From: a virus
Length of the DNA stretch: 30,344 bases
Direction: 5' to 3' (one strand)
Virus record (IMG/VR): IMGVR_UViG_3300030090_006831
Span: 1-30,344 of that record
The notes beneath the pieces were generated by a model that worked only from the letters and a program-made list of their open reading frames with translations, searched no databases and was not told where the DNA came from. Positions 15,600 through 22,167 of this stretch are shown in pieces; the stretch's first letter is position 1; every line of letters begins with the position of its first letter. Both the position numbers and the translations under genes were made by a program.

Positions 15600-16302
15600 G
15601 TACGACGAGGTGCCCGCCAATACACCCCGCATAGGCTTTTTTTCGCCCGACATCGAGGAACGGGCACATGCCATGGCCTCCCTCGTCGCTTATAAGAGAA
15701 AATGGAAGTGGATCCCCAGGGATTTGACACCCTATACCGACTGGTGGCCAAATATTGCCCGAGTCGAACTGCCCGAGAATTTATTGCCAGACCTTAACGC
15801 CGAAGCACAGCGACGCATTGAGAATAAACGCGGTCCCGCTGGACGCCAGGACCAGCGCATAGGACGCGGGAACCTGGATATGATGGGCGTGAGAGGAGAA
15901 GCCGCTTGGTGCATCTTCCTAGGACTAGATCCCAAACAAGTGCTTACCTTTGACTCTGACAGAAGAAAGTGGGGCGACCTTAATGTCCCTAATACACCCT
16001 TCGTCCTAGAAGTGAAAACCTGCATGACCCGAATGCCAAATCCACACATGATTCTGGCCCCATCAGTTCGTGAACGCAACCAAGCAAAAGCTTCCGCATA
16101 CTGCCTAGCAATGCCCGACGCCTTCTTTCCTAAAGATTTAGAGAACTTCAAGAACTTCATCCTCGTAGGATGGCAGCGCGGAGGCTATGTGCGACGATAC
16201 GCCCAGAAGCGACAGTTGGGGAAAAAGGCCGGGTGGTCGATAACCGTTGATGAGCTAAAACCACCCCGTGACCTTAAAGAAAGATTGAAGCGCTACCAAT
16301 GA
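15583..16302 (+). CDS. PD-(D/E)XK nuclease-like protein
   Basis: From ATG 15583 the product has 239 residues. The acid triad of a restriction-endonuclease-like fold is visible: E106 in GVRGEAAWCIFLGL, D132 in WGDLNV and E143-x-K145 in FVLEVKT, in the correct order and spacing. The N-terminus (1-95) is Trp- and Arg-rich and may bind DNA; the C-terminus is strongly basic (RRYAQKRQLGKKAGW). Substrate is unknown; host DNA breakdown, recombination or end processing are possible. The start is chosen from the promoter: the -10 box ends seven bases before this ATG, and no ribosome site is present. The frame is open to 15547, which lies inside the promoter. Confidence 0.7.
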   Translation: MDILVKYDEVPANTPRIGFFSPDIEERAHAMASLVAYKRKWKWIPRDLTPYTDWWPNIARVELPENLLPDLNAEAQRRIENKRGPAGRQDQRIGRGNLDMMGVRGEAAWCIFLGLDPKQVLTFDSDRRKWGDLNVPNTPFVLEVKTCMTRMPNPHMILAPSVRERNQAKASAYCLAMPDAFFPKDLENFKNFILVGWQRGGYVRRYAQKRQLGKKAGWSITVDELKPPRDLKERLKRYQ

Positions 16303-16311
16303 TGTCTTTTC

Positions 16312-16340
16312 TTGACTTCGCACAACAAACACCGTATCAT
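16312..16340 (+). promoter_or_regulatory. Sigma-70-type promoter of the endolysin gene
   Basis: TTGACT (16312-16317), 17 bases, then TATCAT (16335-16340) lies between the two plus-strand genes. The predicted start near 16347 leaves only about five bases before the endolysin ATG at 16352, so the message would be nearly leaderless. Confidence 0.75.
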
Positions 16341-16351
16341 GAGAAGACTGC

Positions 16352-16768
16352 ATGAATCGTATACTGAAGATAACCGATCACTTTTCCATCGATGTCAATC
16401 GGGCGCCAGAAGACGACCTGATAGCCTGCAGCCACTGTGGGCTAATCAAGATCGACGACCTCTTCTGGGCACACATGGAAAAGGTCGAAACCTTGCGCAT
16501 CCGATGCGGATTTGGTATCCGGATGACCTGCGGATACCGATGCAAAGAACATAATGACGCCGTCGGCGGAGCCACTAATAGCCTACACCTCCATTTTGCT
16601 ACGGATCTTCAGCCGTGGAAATCCAACGACAACCACCTCAACCTCATGTGCGAGATGGCCGCATCTATGGACTTTGATGGAATAGGCAAATATGACAGCT
16701 TCGTACACCTCGACAGCAGAGGCTTGCTCGATAGGCCGCAAGCCCGATGGGATTACCGCTCAAGATAA
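16352..16768 (+). CDS. Endolysin, peptidase M15 family
   Basis: The 138-residue product matches small M15 zinc peptidases that cut the peptide bridges of peptidoglycan. The core is GYRCKEHNDAVGGATNSLHLHF, with candidate ligands H79 and D85, and FDGIGKYDSFVHLDSRG with H119, ending RWDYR. An N-terminal CSHCG (26-30) is typical of phage members. The usual HxxGxAxD motif appears here as HLHFATD, one residue shorter and without the glycine, so activity should not be taken for granted. No signal peptide is seen, so a holin or other membrane factor would be needed. It lies outside the late block with its own promoter. Confidence 0.85.
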   Translation: MNRILKITDHFSIDVNRAPEDDLIACSHCGLIKIDDLFWAHMEKVETLRIRCGFGIRMTCGYRCKEHNDAVGGATNSLHLHFATDLQPWKSNDNHLNLMCEMAASMDFDGIGKYDSFVHLDSRGLLDRPQARWDYRSR

Positions 16769-16776
16769 CAAGTCCC

Positions 16777-16977
16777 ATGGAACCCTACGCCCCCAAGATA
16801 ACTTCTCTTAAAGACCTCTACCAAGCTTGCCTTGATAAATCGCGCAAAGACAACGACTACTTCGATCGGAATGCCAAATTCTTAGCTCAATATCTTGAAG
16901 ACACACCCAGAAAACGCGTGCGACAACTGCCAGACACGGCGCGTGCGAGGGTGAAAATGTTGATGAGATACGTCTGA
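16777..16977 (+). CDS. Small hypothetical protein after the endolysin
   Basis: From ATG 16777 the product has 66 residues (MEPYAPKITSLKDLYQACLD...), charged and helical, ending in RVKMLMRYV. An in-frame start at 16747 would overlap the endolysin by 22 bases. No membrane segment is present, so it is not a holin. Its close spacing suggests co-transcription with the endolysin. The opposite strand also has an ORF here, which I judge less likely. Confidence 0.5.
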   Translation: MEPYAPKITSLKDLYQACLDKSRKDNDYFDRNAKFLAQYLEDTPRKRVRQLPDTARARVKMLMRYV

Positions 16978-16984
16978 AATAAGA

Positions 16985-17135
16985 CAAGCCGCCCATAGCG
17001 CGAGCGGCCATATAAACTCCTGACAGTCGCGCTAAAACTCCACCGCTTGAATGCGGAAAGCTGTAGCCAGTGTGAGGCGGGGACGCCCACCACAGTATGA
17101 CCCCTGGCTGTATATCCAAGGGTTGGAGTGTCCTA
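16985..17135 (+). ncRNA. Structured intergenic RNA candidate
   Basis: Between the convergent ends of two operons lies a gene-free 264-base stretch (16978-17241) with nested inverted repeats. GCCGC pairs with GCGGC near its left end, CCGC with GCGG follows, and AGCCAG pairs with CTGGCT around an inner hairpin whose stem GGCG/CGCC is capped by a GGGA (GNRA-type) tetraloop and extended by GTG/CAC. A further hairpin GGAGT-gtcct-ACTCC lies downstream. No U-tract follows. It may be a non-coding RNA or remnant; strand is assumed. Confidence 0.4.
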
Positions 17136-17241
17136 CTCCAGTAGGTTGCATGCCCCAGCTATAAAAAGCCTCTAAGCATGCCCATGCCTGACTGCAAACA
17201 GGTGCCTACAAACTTAGGAAGGGAGACGGGTGCCCCCGATC

Positions 17242-17976
17242 CTATGCGTCGGGGCGGTGAGCCTGGGTGGACCCGGGGTGGTCGGGAAGCTCAAGAGAAG
17301 AAAGCTGACCCTGACGTCGACGCCGCTCTTCCCATTGCTCCAGAGGCGAAGCCTTCGGACGACCCAAAGGCTCATGACGGCCGTCAACCCTCTCCTCCGC
17401 TTCCATAACCTCACCCTCTTCAATCACTTCTATAGACGGCGGCTCCACTTCTACAGGTGTGGCCTTAGGAATGTCCTCCTCTAATGCCACCGCCATCTCT
17501 GCACGAGCCGCCAAACCACTGCGGCGGTCTACTCCCTCAACACTGATCTCTACCTTCCGACCCTTTGCCTTCTCTAACAACATCTTAGCGCCAGATACCG
17601 CAGACTCTAACATCTCCTCCATGCCACCACTGGGATGTAAGGCCGTAGCCAGCTGCTGGTCTGTTAGCGTCTTGCGAACAAAATCCAAGTAAATCTCCGC
17701 CGCACGGATACTACCACTCTCAGCCGCATCACCCAACGTCCGAAGTATATTCGGGACGCGGAATAAACCGCCCAGAGCTACCCCCTGCAAAGCGTGCTTT
17801 ACCCCAGCATCCGTACGCAAAAGCCTTGATAAAGATGCCACACTCACACCCTGCTGAGTTGCAAAACTAGGCAAATCAATCGCCTCGCCTCGCAACTCAG
17901 CAGGCGTTCCCAGCCAATCCACAAAACGTTGCTTTAAAGCCTTCTCGCCGTCCGTCTCTACTAATGACTTAGACAT
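17242..17976 (-). CDS. terS: Terminase small subunit-like HTH protein
   Basis: The 244-residue product (start ATG 17976, after GAGG elements) has an N-terminal helical DNA-binding domain with LPSFATQQGVSVASLSRLLR (about 33-52), then ALGGLFRVPNILRTLGDAAESGS and RAAEIYLDFVRKTL. The pattern of HTH, then a repeat of A..G....A..YL, is typical of phage small terminases that recognise the packaging site. The second half is a long acidic and Pro-rich region with a basic Gln/Arg end. It is separated from terL by the divergent promoter and the plus-strand endolysin block, which is unusual. A transcription regulator is the alternative. Confidence 0.65.
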   Translation of the reverse strand: MSKSLVETDGEKALKQRFVDWLGTPAELRGEAIDLPSFATQQGVSVASLSRLLRTDAGVKHALQGVALGGLFRVPNILRTLGDAAESGSIRAAEIYLDFVRKTLTDQQLATALHPSGGMEEMLESAVSGAKMLLEKAKGRKVEISVEGVDRRSGLAARAEMAVALEEDIPKATPVEVEPPSIEVIEEGEVMEAEERVDGRHEPLGRPKASPLEQWEERRRRQGQLSSLELPDHPGSTQAHRPDA

Positions 17977-18565
17977 CCTCAACTTCCTCAAGGTTTTAGT
18001 GATCCTACATCCGGGAAGCTTCTCTCACCTACCGGGGGGTAACCTTCAGGGGGGAACCGCCCCCTAGGGGGGCCTCCACCGCGCGGCATTCGTATACGCA
18101 CCCGCATACGCGCGCCGAAGCCTAACGCAAGACTCAACCTACACGTAGAAGCCAATGTCCGACATACTAAGTTCCACATCACATCAGCTTCACTTCTACT
18201 ATATACATACCCGTCGCTTCGCGCCAGTTCGCACCCACAGCAACACCGGTCATGGGCTGGTGCTAGCCTGGGAGTAGCCTGCCTGCCTGGGTCGCCGAAA
18301 GGTACGCGGGTCACGGTGTCAAGTGATCCGCAGGGCGTGCATTTCCAAGGCGCTCTCGGCGCGTGCTGCGGATCCTGGGTGTGAGGCGGTTGATTCTATT
18401 ACGGCGTGGGCCTCACATCCCTCCGTAGCACGCTTGTTCGCAAGCAAATGCACAAGCGGACACTGGACACCTACGGCAGTGCACTCGCTACTCTCCGAGG
18501 CGCGTATTTCGGCAAGCACCCAGACAGGGCAGTAGCGCTTTGCTGGGACACTTAGGAGATAGGAC
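17977..18565. other. GC-rich gene-free region with many hairpins
   Basis: No convincing gene is seen in these 589 bases. They contain a G6/C5/G6 block around 18036-18072, a pair of near-repeated GTATACGC/GCATACGC boxes (about 18092-18112), and further right the stems GATCCGCAG/CTGCGGATC, TGTGAGGC/GCCTCACA, GCTTG-ttcg-CAAGC and CGCTACT/AGTAGCG. They separate the divergent TerS-like gene and the early operon, so both promoters and perhaps the origin should be here. I find no near-consensus promoter. Confidence 0.6.
18325..18537 (+). ncRNA. Structured leader or small RNA candidate
   Basis: Four perfect stems follow each other: 18325-18333 with 18366-18374 (9 bp), 18380-18387 with 18411-18418 (8 bp), 18432-18436 with 18441-18445 (UUCG loop), and 18486-18492 with 18531-18537 (7 bp, enclosing CCGA/TCGG). 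They end about 30 bases before the ATG of the 296-residue gene. A 5' leader with regulatory structure or a separate RNA would fit; the strand is inferred from the gene. Confidence 0.4.
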
Positions 18566-19456
18566 ATGGAAGCGCACGAGTTGCCTCAACGCATCGAAGC
18601 TCGACGGAAGAAGCTCATGAACAATTCACTTTCAATTACGCATGGAGGACAGGTCATGCGCACGATGAAGCCGGACTTCGGTCCAGACAACAAGCATCAC
18701 TTCTACCCTCGCCCCTTGGAGGAGATGTCGGACGACGAGCGGGACCGCTGGCTGGGTAGGACGCCACGTTCCAAGCGCGTTCGTGGGTTGGAGCCGCGCA
18801 AGGCGGAGAGCAGATTACACGCCATGAACATGGCTCGGAAGCTGTCTCGACGTCGTGGGGCAAAGCCGCCCATCGAGGTAAAGGTGGTCTACTGCGCCAA
18901 GCGTGGCTGGTGGGTATTCCCACAGCGCAGCCCCAAGGACGTCACGCTTGAGCGCGGTCTCTTCTACGACGGCGTTTACACTCACCCCAAGCCCTACCAC
19001 AAAGAGGATGAGATGCCGCCAGCGTGGGACATCTGTCTTCAGACGTGGGATGGCGAGGACATCTCCATCGAGGTCCATGAGTTCGACGCCCGTGTAGCCC
19101 AAGGCAAGGCCCTCGACAAAGGGCCGGCAGGTGCGAGGGTCATAGACTGCATTCAGATAGACGCAGACCGAGGTGCATGGCTGGCGGAGGTCAGTGCAGC
19201 ACCGGGTGCCAAGGCGTTGCCGCCGGAGCAGGTGGACGAAGACGCCGAGGTGCGCCAGCACGAGGTGGCTACGTGCCAGCAGCTACCGGACGACAAGCCG
19301 AGGGTAGACGGCCTTGTAGCTGCTGCCGAGGAGGCTGGATTCGACTACCTCTCCGGCGACTACTACCTGGGAGAAGACGCCAAGCCGGTGGCTGAAGCCA
19401 TAGCCATTGCGGTCACCCGCAGCGAAGCCGGCGTCGCCCACGCCGTAGCAGTATAA
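18566..19456 (+). CDS. First gene of the early operon, unknown function
   Basis: The 296-residue product has a strong ribosome site (AGGAG, seven bases before the ATG). The first 100 residues are basic (RTPRSKRVRGLEPRKAES, MARKLSRRRGAK) and the rest is acidic, with VVYCAKRGWWVFPQRSPKD, GLFYDGVYTHPKPY and a final EEAGFDYLSGDYYLGED segment. No known domain is recognised. The codons are visibly richer in G and C than those of the genes from 20.4 kb on, hinting at a different history. A strong terminator follows directly, so it forms its own unit. Early takeover or DNA-binding function is possible, but unsupported. Confidence 0.7.
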   Translation: MEAHELPQRIEARRKKLMNNSLSITHGGQVMRTMKPDFGPDNKHHFYPRPLEEMSDDERDRWLGRTPRSKRVRGLEPRKAESRLHAMNMARKLSRRRGAKPPIEVKVVYCAKRGWWVFPQRSPKDVTLERGLFYDGVYTHPKPYHKEDEMPPAWDICLQTWDGEDISIEVHEFDARVAQGKALDKGPAGARVIDCIQIDADRGAWLAEVSAAPGAKALPPEQVDEDAEVRQHEVATCQQLPDDKPRVDGLVAAAEEAGFDYLSGDYYLGEDAKPVAEAIAIAVTRSEAGVAHAVAV

Positions 19457-19462
19457 CCTCTG

Positions 19463-19501
19463 CCCGCCGGGGAGCCTTCGGGCTTCCTGGCGGGTTTTTT
19501 T
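19463..19501 (+). terminator. Intrinsic terminator
   Basis: A 14-bp stem (CCCGCC-GGGGAGCC pairing with GGCTTCCT-GGCGGG) with a UUCG loop is followed by seven T. This is a textbook rho-independent terminator six bases after the stop of the preceding gene. Confidence 0.95.
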
Positions 19502-19508
19502 AGTTGTC

Positions 19509-19537
19509 TTGCCTTTCAATTACGGGGTGGGTATGAT
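19509..19537 (+). promoter_or_regulatory. Sigma-70-type promoter for the SSB operon
   Basis: TTGCCT (19509-19514), 17 bases, then TATGAT (19532-19537), placed right after the terminator. The predicted start near 19544 leaves a leader of about 44 bases with AAGGAG eight bases before the ATG at 19588. Confidence 0.7.
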
Positions 19538-19587
19538 GGGCCTGGGGGGCGAACGCAATTAACCCGAAGCTCTAAGGAGTAAAGCCG

Positions 19588-19806
19588 ATGAAACTGAAAA
19601 CAGAATCTCCCATGTTATCTCGTCCTCCTGAGGTGTTTCAGAATGTGGAAACGCAAGAAGACGACTGCCTATCCACTTGCGTCATAGACGGCGCCCGGTA
19701 CTACTGCACTCTACAGGAAGACCACGATGGCGACCACCAAGCAGAAGGCTCTGACGATCACATCCACGCCCACTGGCGTCACACGCCAAAGACAATTCCG
19801 TATTAG
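19588..19806 (+). CDS. Small Cys/His-rich protein, possibly zinc-binding
   Basis: The 72-residue product has C..C-type residues and many histidines in TCVIDGARYYCTLQEDHDGD and HIHAHW near the end. The CTLQEDHDGDHQ pattern recalls the CxLP.GH.G.H motif of many small phage proteins (common in actinobacteriophages) of unknown function. Strong ribosome site and own promoter. It precedes SSB in one operon. Metal binding is inferred from the Cys/His spacing. Confidence 0.7.
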   Translation: MKLKTESPMLSRPPEVFQNVETQEDDCLSTCVIDGARYYCTLQEDHDGDHQAEGSDDHIHAHWRHTPKTIPY

Positions 19807-19870
19807 AAAATTGTTGGACATTCATTCCATTACGCGTTCAGCGTTCACCTCGTAACAGGAGAGAATAGTC

Positions 19871-20308
19871 ATGCCAGAATTGAAGATGCCGAACCTGAAC
19901 CAGCTAACTGTCTCAGGCAGGCTCACGCAGGATCCGGATGTCACCAGCATGGCCAGCGGCCAGGACCGCGCCTACTTCCGCATCGCTGTCAACCGCAGCT
20001 ACAGGGTTGGCGAGGAGTGGAAGGAGGAGACCAGCTTTTTCAGCGTTGTTGCCTGGGGGCATGCTGCTACTCGTGCGGGAGAAAACCTGTCCAAAGGAGA
20101 CCCCGTTATCATCGAAGGGCGTCTTCGCAGCTACGACCCGCCTGCTGGAGATGACGGAGAGCGTCGCGCCTCGGTAGTCGAGATCACAGCACAGCGCGTT
20201 GTAAAGCTCACCTCCAACGGCGATAGCAACGGCGATAGCAACGGCCACTCCAGCGAGGAGGACCGCACCAGCTTCCCGCCCGAATCAACCGAATACTCCG
20301 ACCTTTAA
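19871..20308 (+). CDS. ssb: Single-stranded DNA-binding protein
   Basis: The 145-residue product has the OB-fold of bacterial-type SSB at residues about 6-115: LNQLTVSGRLTQDPDV, AYFRIAVNR, ETSFFSVVAWGHAA, NLSKGDPVIIEGRLRSYD and VEITAQRVVKL. A tandem 12-bp repeat at 20219-20242 encodes an NGDS linker, followed by an acidic tail ending EYSDL, shorter and different from the usual D-D-I-P-F. It protects single strands during replication and works with the annealing protein encoded further on. Ribosome site AGGAG is nine bases before the ATG. Confidence 0.95.
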   Translation: MPELKMPNLNQLTVSGRLTQDPDVTSMASGQDRAYFRIAVNRSYRVGEEWKEETSFFSVVAWGHAATRAGENLSKGDPVIIEGRLRSYDPPAGDDGERRASVVEITAQRVVKLTSNGDSNGDSNGHSSEEDRTSFPPESTEYSDL

Positions 20309-20381
20309 GGCACACGCCCAGCCCACAGGCGCTGTGCCACGTGGGCGCTCCCCACCCCCCTGTCCTCCGGGGAGCGCCCAC
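20309..20381 (+). other. Two hairpins between SSB and the next gene
   Basis: GGCACA (20309-20314) pairs with TGTGCC (20333-20338), and a perfect 13-bp GC-rich stem follows (20341-20353 with 20369-20381, 15-base loop). No U-tract follows, so an RNA-processing or mRNA-protecting element is more likely than an intrinsic terminator. The next ribosome site begins six bases later. Confidence 0.65.
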
Positions 20382-20399
20382 ACATTAAGGAGAAGAGCG

Positions 20400-20723
20400 A
20401 TGCTCCCTGCAGTCGAATCCTTCATACAGCGACACATAACCTTCGAACGCGCACTTAAAGCAGTGAATTTCACGCCAGAAGACTGGAGTCTATACCCTCC
20501 AATCAAACAATGCCGACGGTACAGCCAAGAACGGATCCACAGCGTCGCAGTTGACCTGAATGAGGGAGTGCGATTAGCCTACGCATCCAGCCCCGATAAG
20601 AAAGTGTTTAAAGAGAGGATGCTTAAGCTGCTGAGTATACACAAAGAGTGTATCTCTAATACTAACAGTTTTCACTGGCTAATTAACGACATTTCTAACT
20701 ACCTCTATGGGCCAAGGGCATAA
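20400..20723 (+). CDS. Small hypothetical protein
   Basis: From ATG 20400 (AAGGAG nine bases before) the product has 107 residues, mostly helical: MLPAVESFIQRHITFERALK, then DWSLYPPIKQCRRYSQER, SPDKKVFKERMLKLLSIH and a closing HWLINDISNYLYG. No motif is recognised. It follows the strong hairpin behind SSB and is probably an early gene. Confidence 0.65.
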   Translation: MLPAVESFIQRHITFERALKAVNFTPEDWSLYPPIKQCRRYSQERIHSVAVDLNEGVRLAYASSPDKKVFKERMLKLLSIHKECISNTNSFHWLINDISNYLYGPRA

Positions 20724-21012
20724 TGCCCCAGAAAGCATTGTAACCGCCGCGACTCTAATGAAAGACATTCCCACCCACTGGACCTGCCCGTATTGCCAGC
20801 AAGAGAACACCCACTATCGACATTGCGACACAGCTTGTCGGTGCGGCCGATGTGAATACATGGCAGAATGGTGGGATGTAGATTTCAATTTTTCATTACA
20901 GCGATGGTATGCAGAAAAAGATCCACTCTCACATCACTATACCGAGAGAGGGGGTCAAGTCCGCAACAAGGCCAAATTCAATCGCTTTGGTGAACCGTAT
21001 GGAGGCAATTAG
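20707..21012 (+). CDS. Small zinc-ribbon-like protein
   Basis: The 101-residue frame contains CPYCQQENTHYRHCDTACRCGRC (residues about 27-49), with paired cysteines and histidines that could hold one or two zinc ions. The end is charged with aromatic residues. Two starts are possible: ATG 20707, overlapping the previous gene by 17 bases, and ATG 20758; neither has a good ribosome site. The last codons include GGAGG, the ribosome site of the next gene. Confidence 0.6.
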   Translation: MGQGHNAPESIVTAATLMKDIPTHWTCPYCQQENTHYRHCDTACRCGRCEYMAEWWDVDFNFSLQRWYAEKDPLSHHYTERGGQVRNKAKFNRFGEPYGGN

Positions 21013-21270
21013 ATGAATGGCCGGTTTTATTGGAGACGCAATCAGGATCTACAAGATATGAAGAATATGGAAGAGATTTTCCTCATCTCTACACCCAAGT
21101 TGCTGGAGGAGAAGGTGCGACTGCAACTAGAACTACAGCGTCAGATGGATCAGTTGCACGACCGTATGGAGCATGTCAGACTTGAGATAGAAGACATCTC
21201 TGCTGACCTTGTAGCCCCCGACTATGCATGCTTTGACAAGGAAGACTATGTCCTTCAAGATGCGCCATGA
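21013..21270 (+). CDS. Small coiled-coil protein
   Basis: The 85-residue product has a clear coiled coil in the middle (LLEEKVRLQLELQRQMDQLH and following DRMEHVRLEIEDIS) and a short acidic end. The ribosome site GGAGG lies seven bases before the ATG, directly after the upstream stop. No family is known. Confidence 0.7.
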   Translation: MNGRFYWRRNQDLQDMKNMEEIFLISTPKLLEEKVRLQLELQRQMDQLHDRMEHVRLEIEDISADLVAPDYACFDKEDYVLQDAP

Positions 21271-21339
21271 GAAATAATCGCACTAAAAAGGTGAAAAATA
21301 AAGACAGTTTTCACTCTTTCATCTACAGGGAGAAAGACA

Positions 21340-22167
21340 ATGGCTGATGAAACTCACATCCTAACATACTCGGACAAGAATGCCCGTGAGGTTACCTTCG
21401 ATGAGCTTCCTCATATCCAGCCCCTTGAAGAGAAAACAGCTACCTATACACCACTTCCGCACTACGACTTTGCCCAGAATGTAGCCCGACTGGGTGTTGA
21501 GATGCTGGGACCGCATGGTTTCGAGTTAAACGGCAGTCGCATTGTTGTAAACAAAGACGCCGGCCGTATGTTTATGGTGCAAGCTTTCAATCACAATGAG
21601 AGAAGTGACCTGAAGCTAGCCGTAGCTGGACGCAACTCAACGGATAAGTCATGCTTGGCTGCTGTAGCCATCGGCGCCCAGGTGACAGCATGTCTCAACC
21701 TGTGCATAGGCGGTAAGATCCGCGTTGTACGCAAGCATACGGGAGACATCTTCTCCTACCTGAATGACAATCTGGTGCTAGCCTTTCACAAGGCCACCGA
21801 TGGATGGAACGACATGCAGGCAGATGTAGAAGCCATGAAGAAGTCCACCCTTGACGACCGTGAAGCATGTCGTCTCATTGGACAGTTTTGGCACTCAGGT
21901 CTCCTCATGCCGCAGCAGATGACGGCCGTGCGCAAACGCTGGGAAAATCCCCCGCAAAACGAGTTTAAAGATCGAACACTATGGTCGCTATACAACGGTG
22001 TCACTGACGTTTATAAGCAGCTGCCACCGACAACAATAATGCAAAAGCACCTGAAGTTACATGCCCACATGCGAGAGGAAATATTGTATCCCGAGAAACA
22101 GAACGAACGGGAAGAGCTGTTACTTGCCGGAGATCACGACGTCGACACCCACGAACGAGCAGAATAA
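21340..22167 (+). CDS. DUF932-like phage/plasmid protein
   Basis: The 275-residue product resembles the DUF932 (phage-plasmid-like, TIGR03299-type) family of unknown function. The typical core is visible: ELNGSRIVVNKDAGRMFMVQ, a GRNSTDKSCLAAVAIGAQVTA segment like the family's RNSHD.S..A....V..C, then CLNLCIGGKI, VRKHTGDI and a long helical part with FKDRTLWSLYNGVTDVYKQ. These proteins are often found beside recombination genes in phages and plasmids. Ribosome site GGGAG is seven bases before the ATG. Its stop codon lies inside the closing stem of the structured RNA that follows. Confidence 0.7.
   Translation: MADETHILTYSDKNAREVTFDELPHIQPLEEKTATYTPLPHYDFAQNVARLGVEMLGPHGFELNGSRIVVNKDAGRMFMVQAFNHNERSDLKLAVAGRNSTDKSCLAAVAIGAQVTACLNLCIGGKIRVVRKHTGDIFSYLNDNLVLAFHKATDGWNDMQADVEAMKKSTLDDREACRLIGQFWHSGLLMPQQMTAVRKRWENPPQNEFKDRTLWSLYNGVTDVYKQLPPTTIMQKHLKLHAHMREEILYPEKQNEREELLLAGDHDVDTHERAE

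Noticed and set aside
16808-17119. Minus-strand frame opposite the small ORF after the endolysin
   Set aside because: An AGGAG does precede an internal ATG (about 17012), but the plus-strand frame has a more protein-like composition and fits the operon. Not fully excluded.
17988-18567. Two minus-strand frames in the GC-rich gap
   Set aside because: Pro/Arg/Gly-rich and Ala/Ser-rich chance frames with no ribosome sites; they cover hairpins and would leave no room for promoters.
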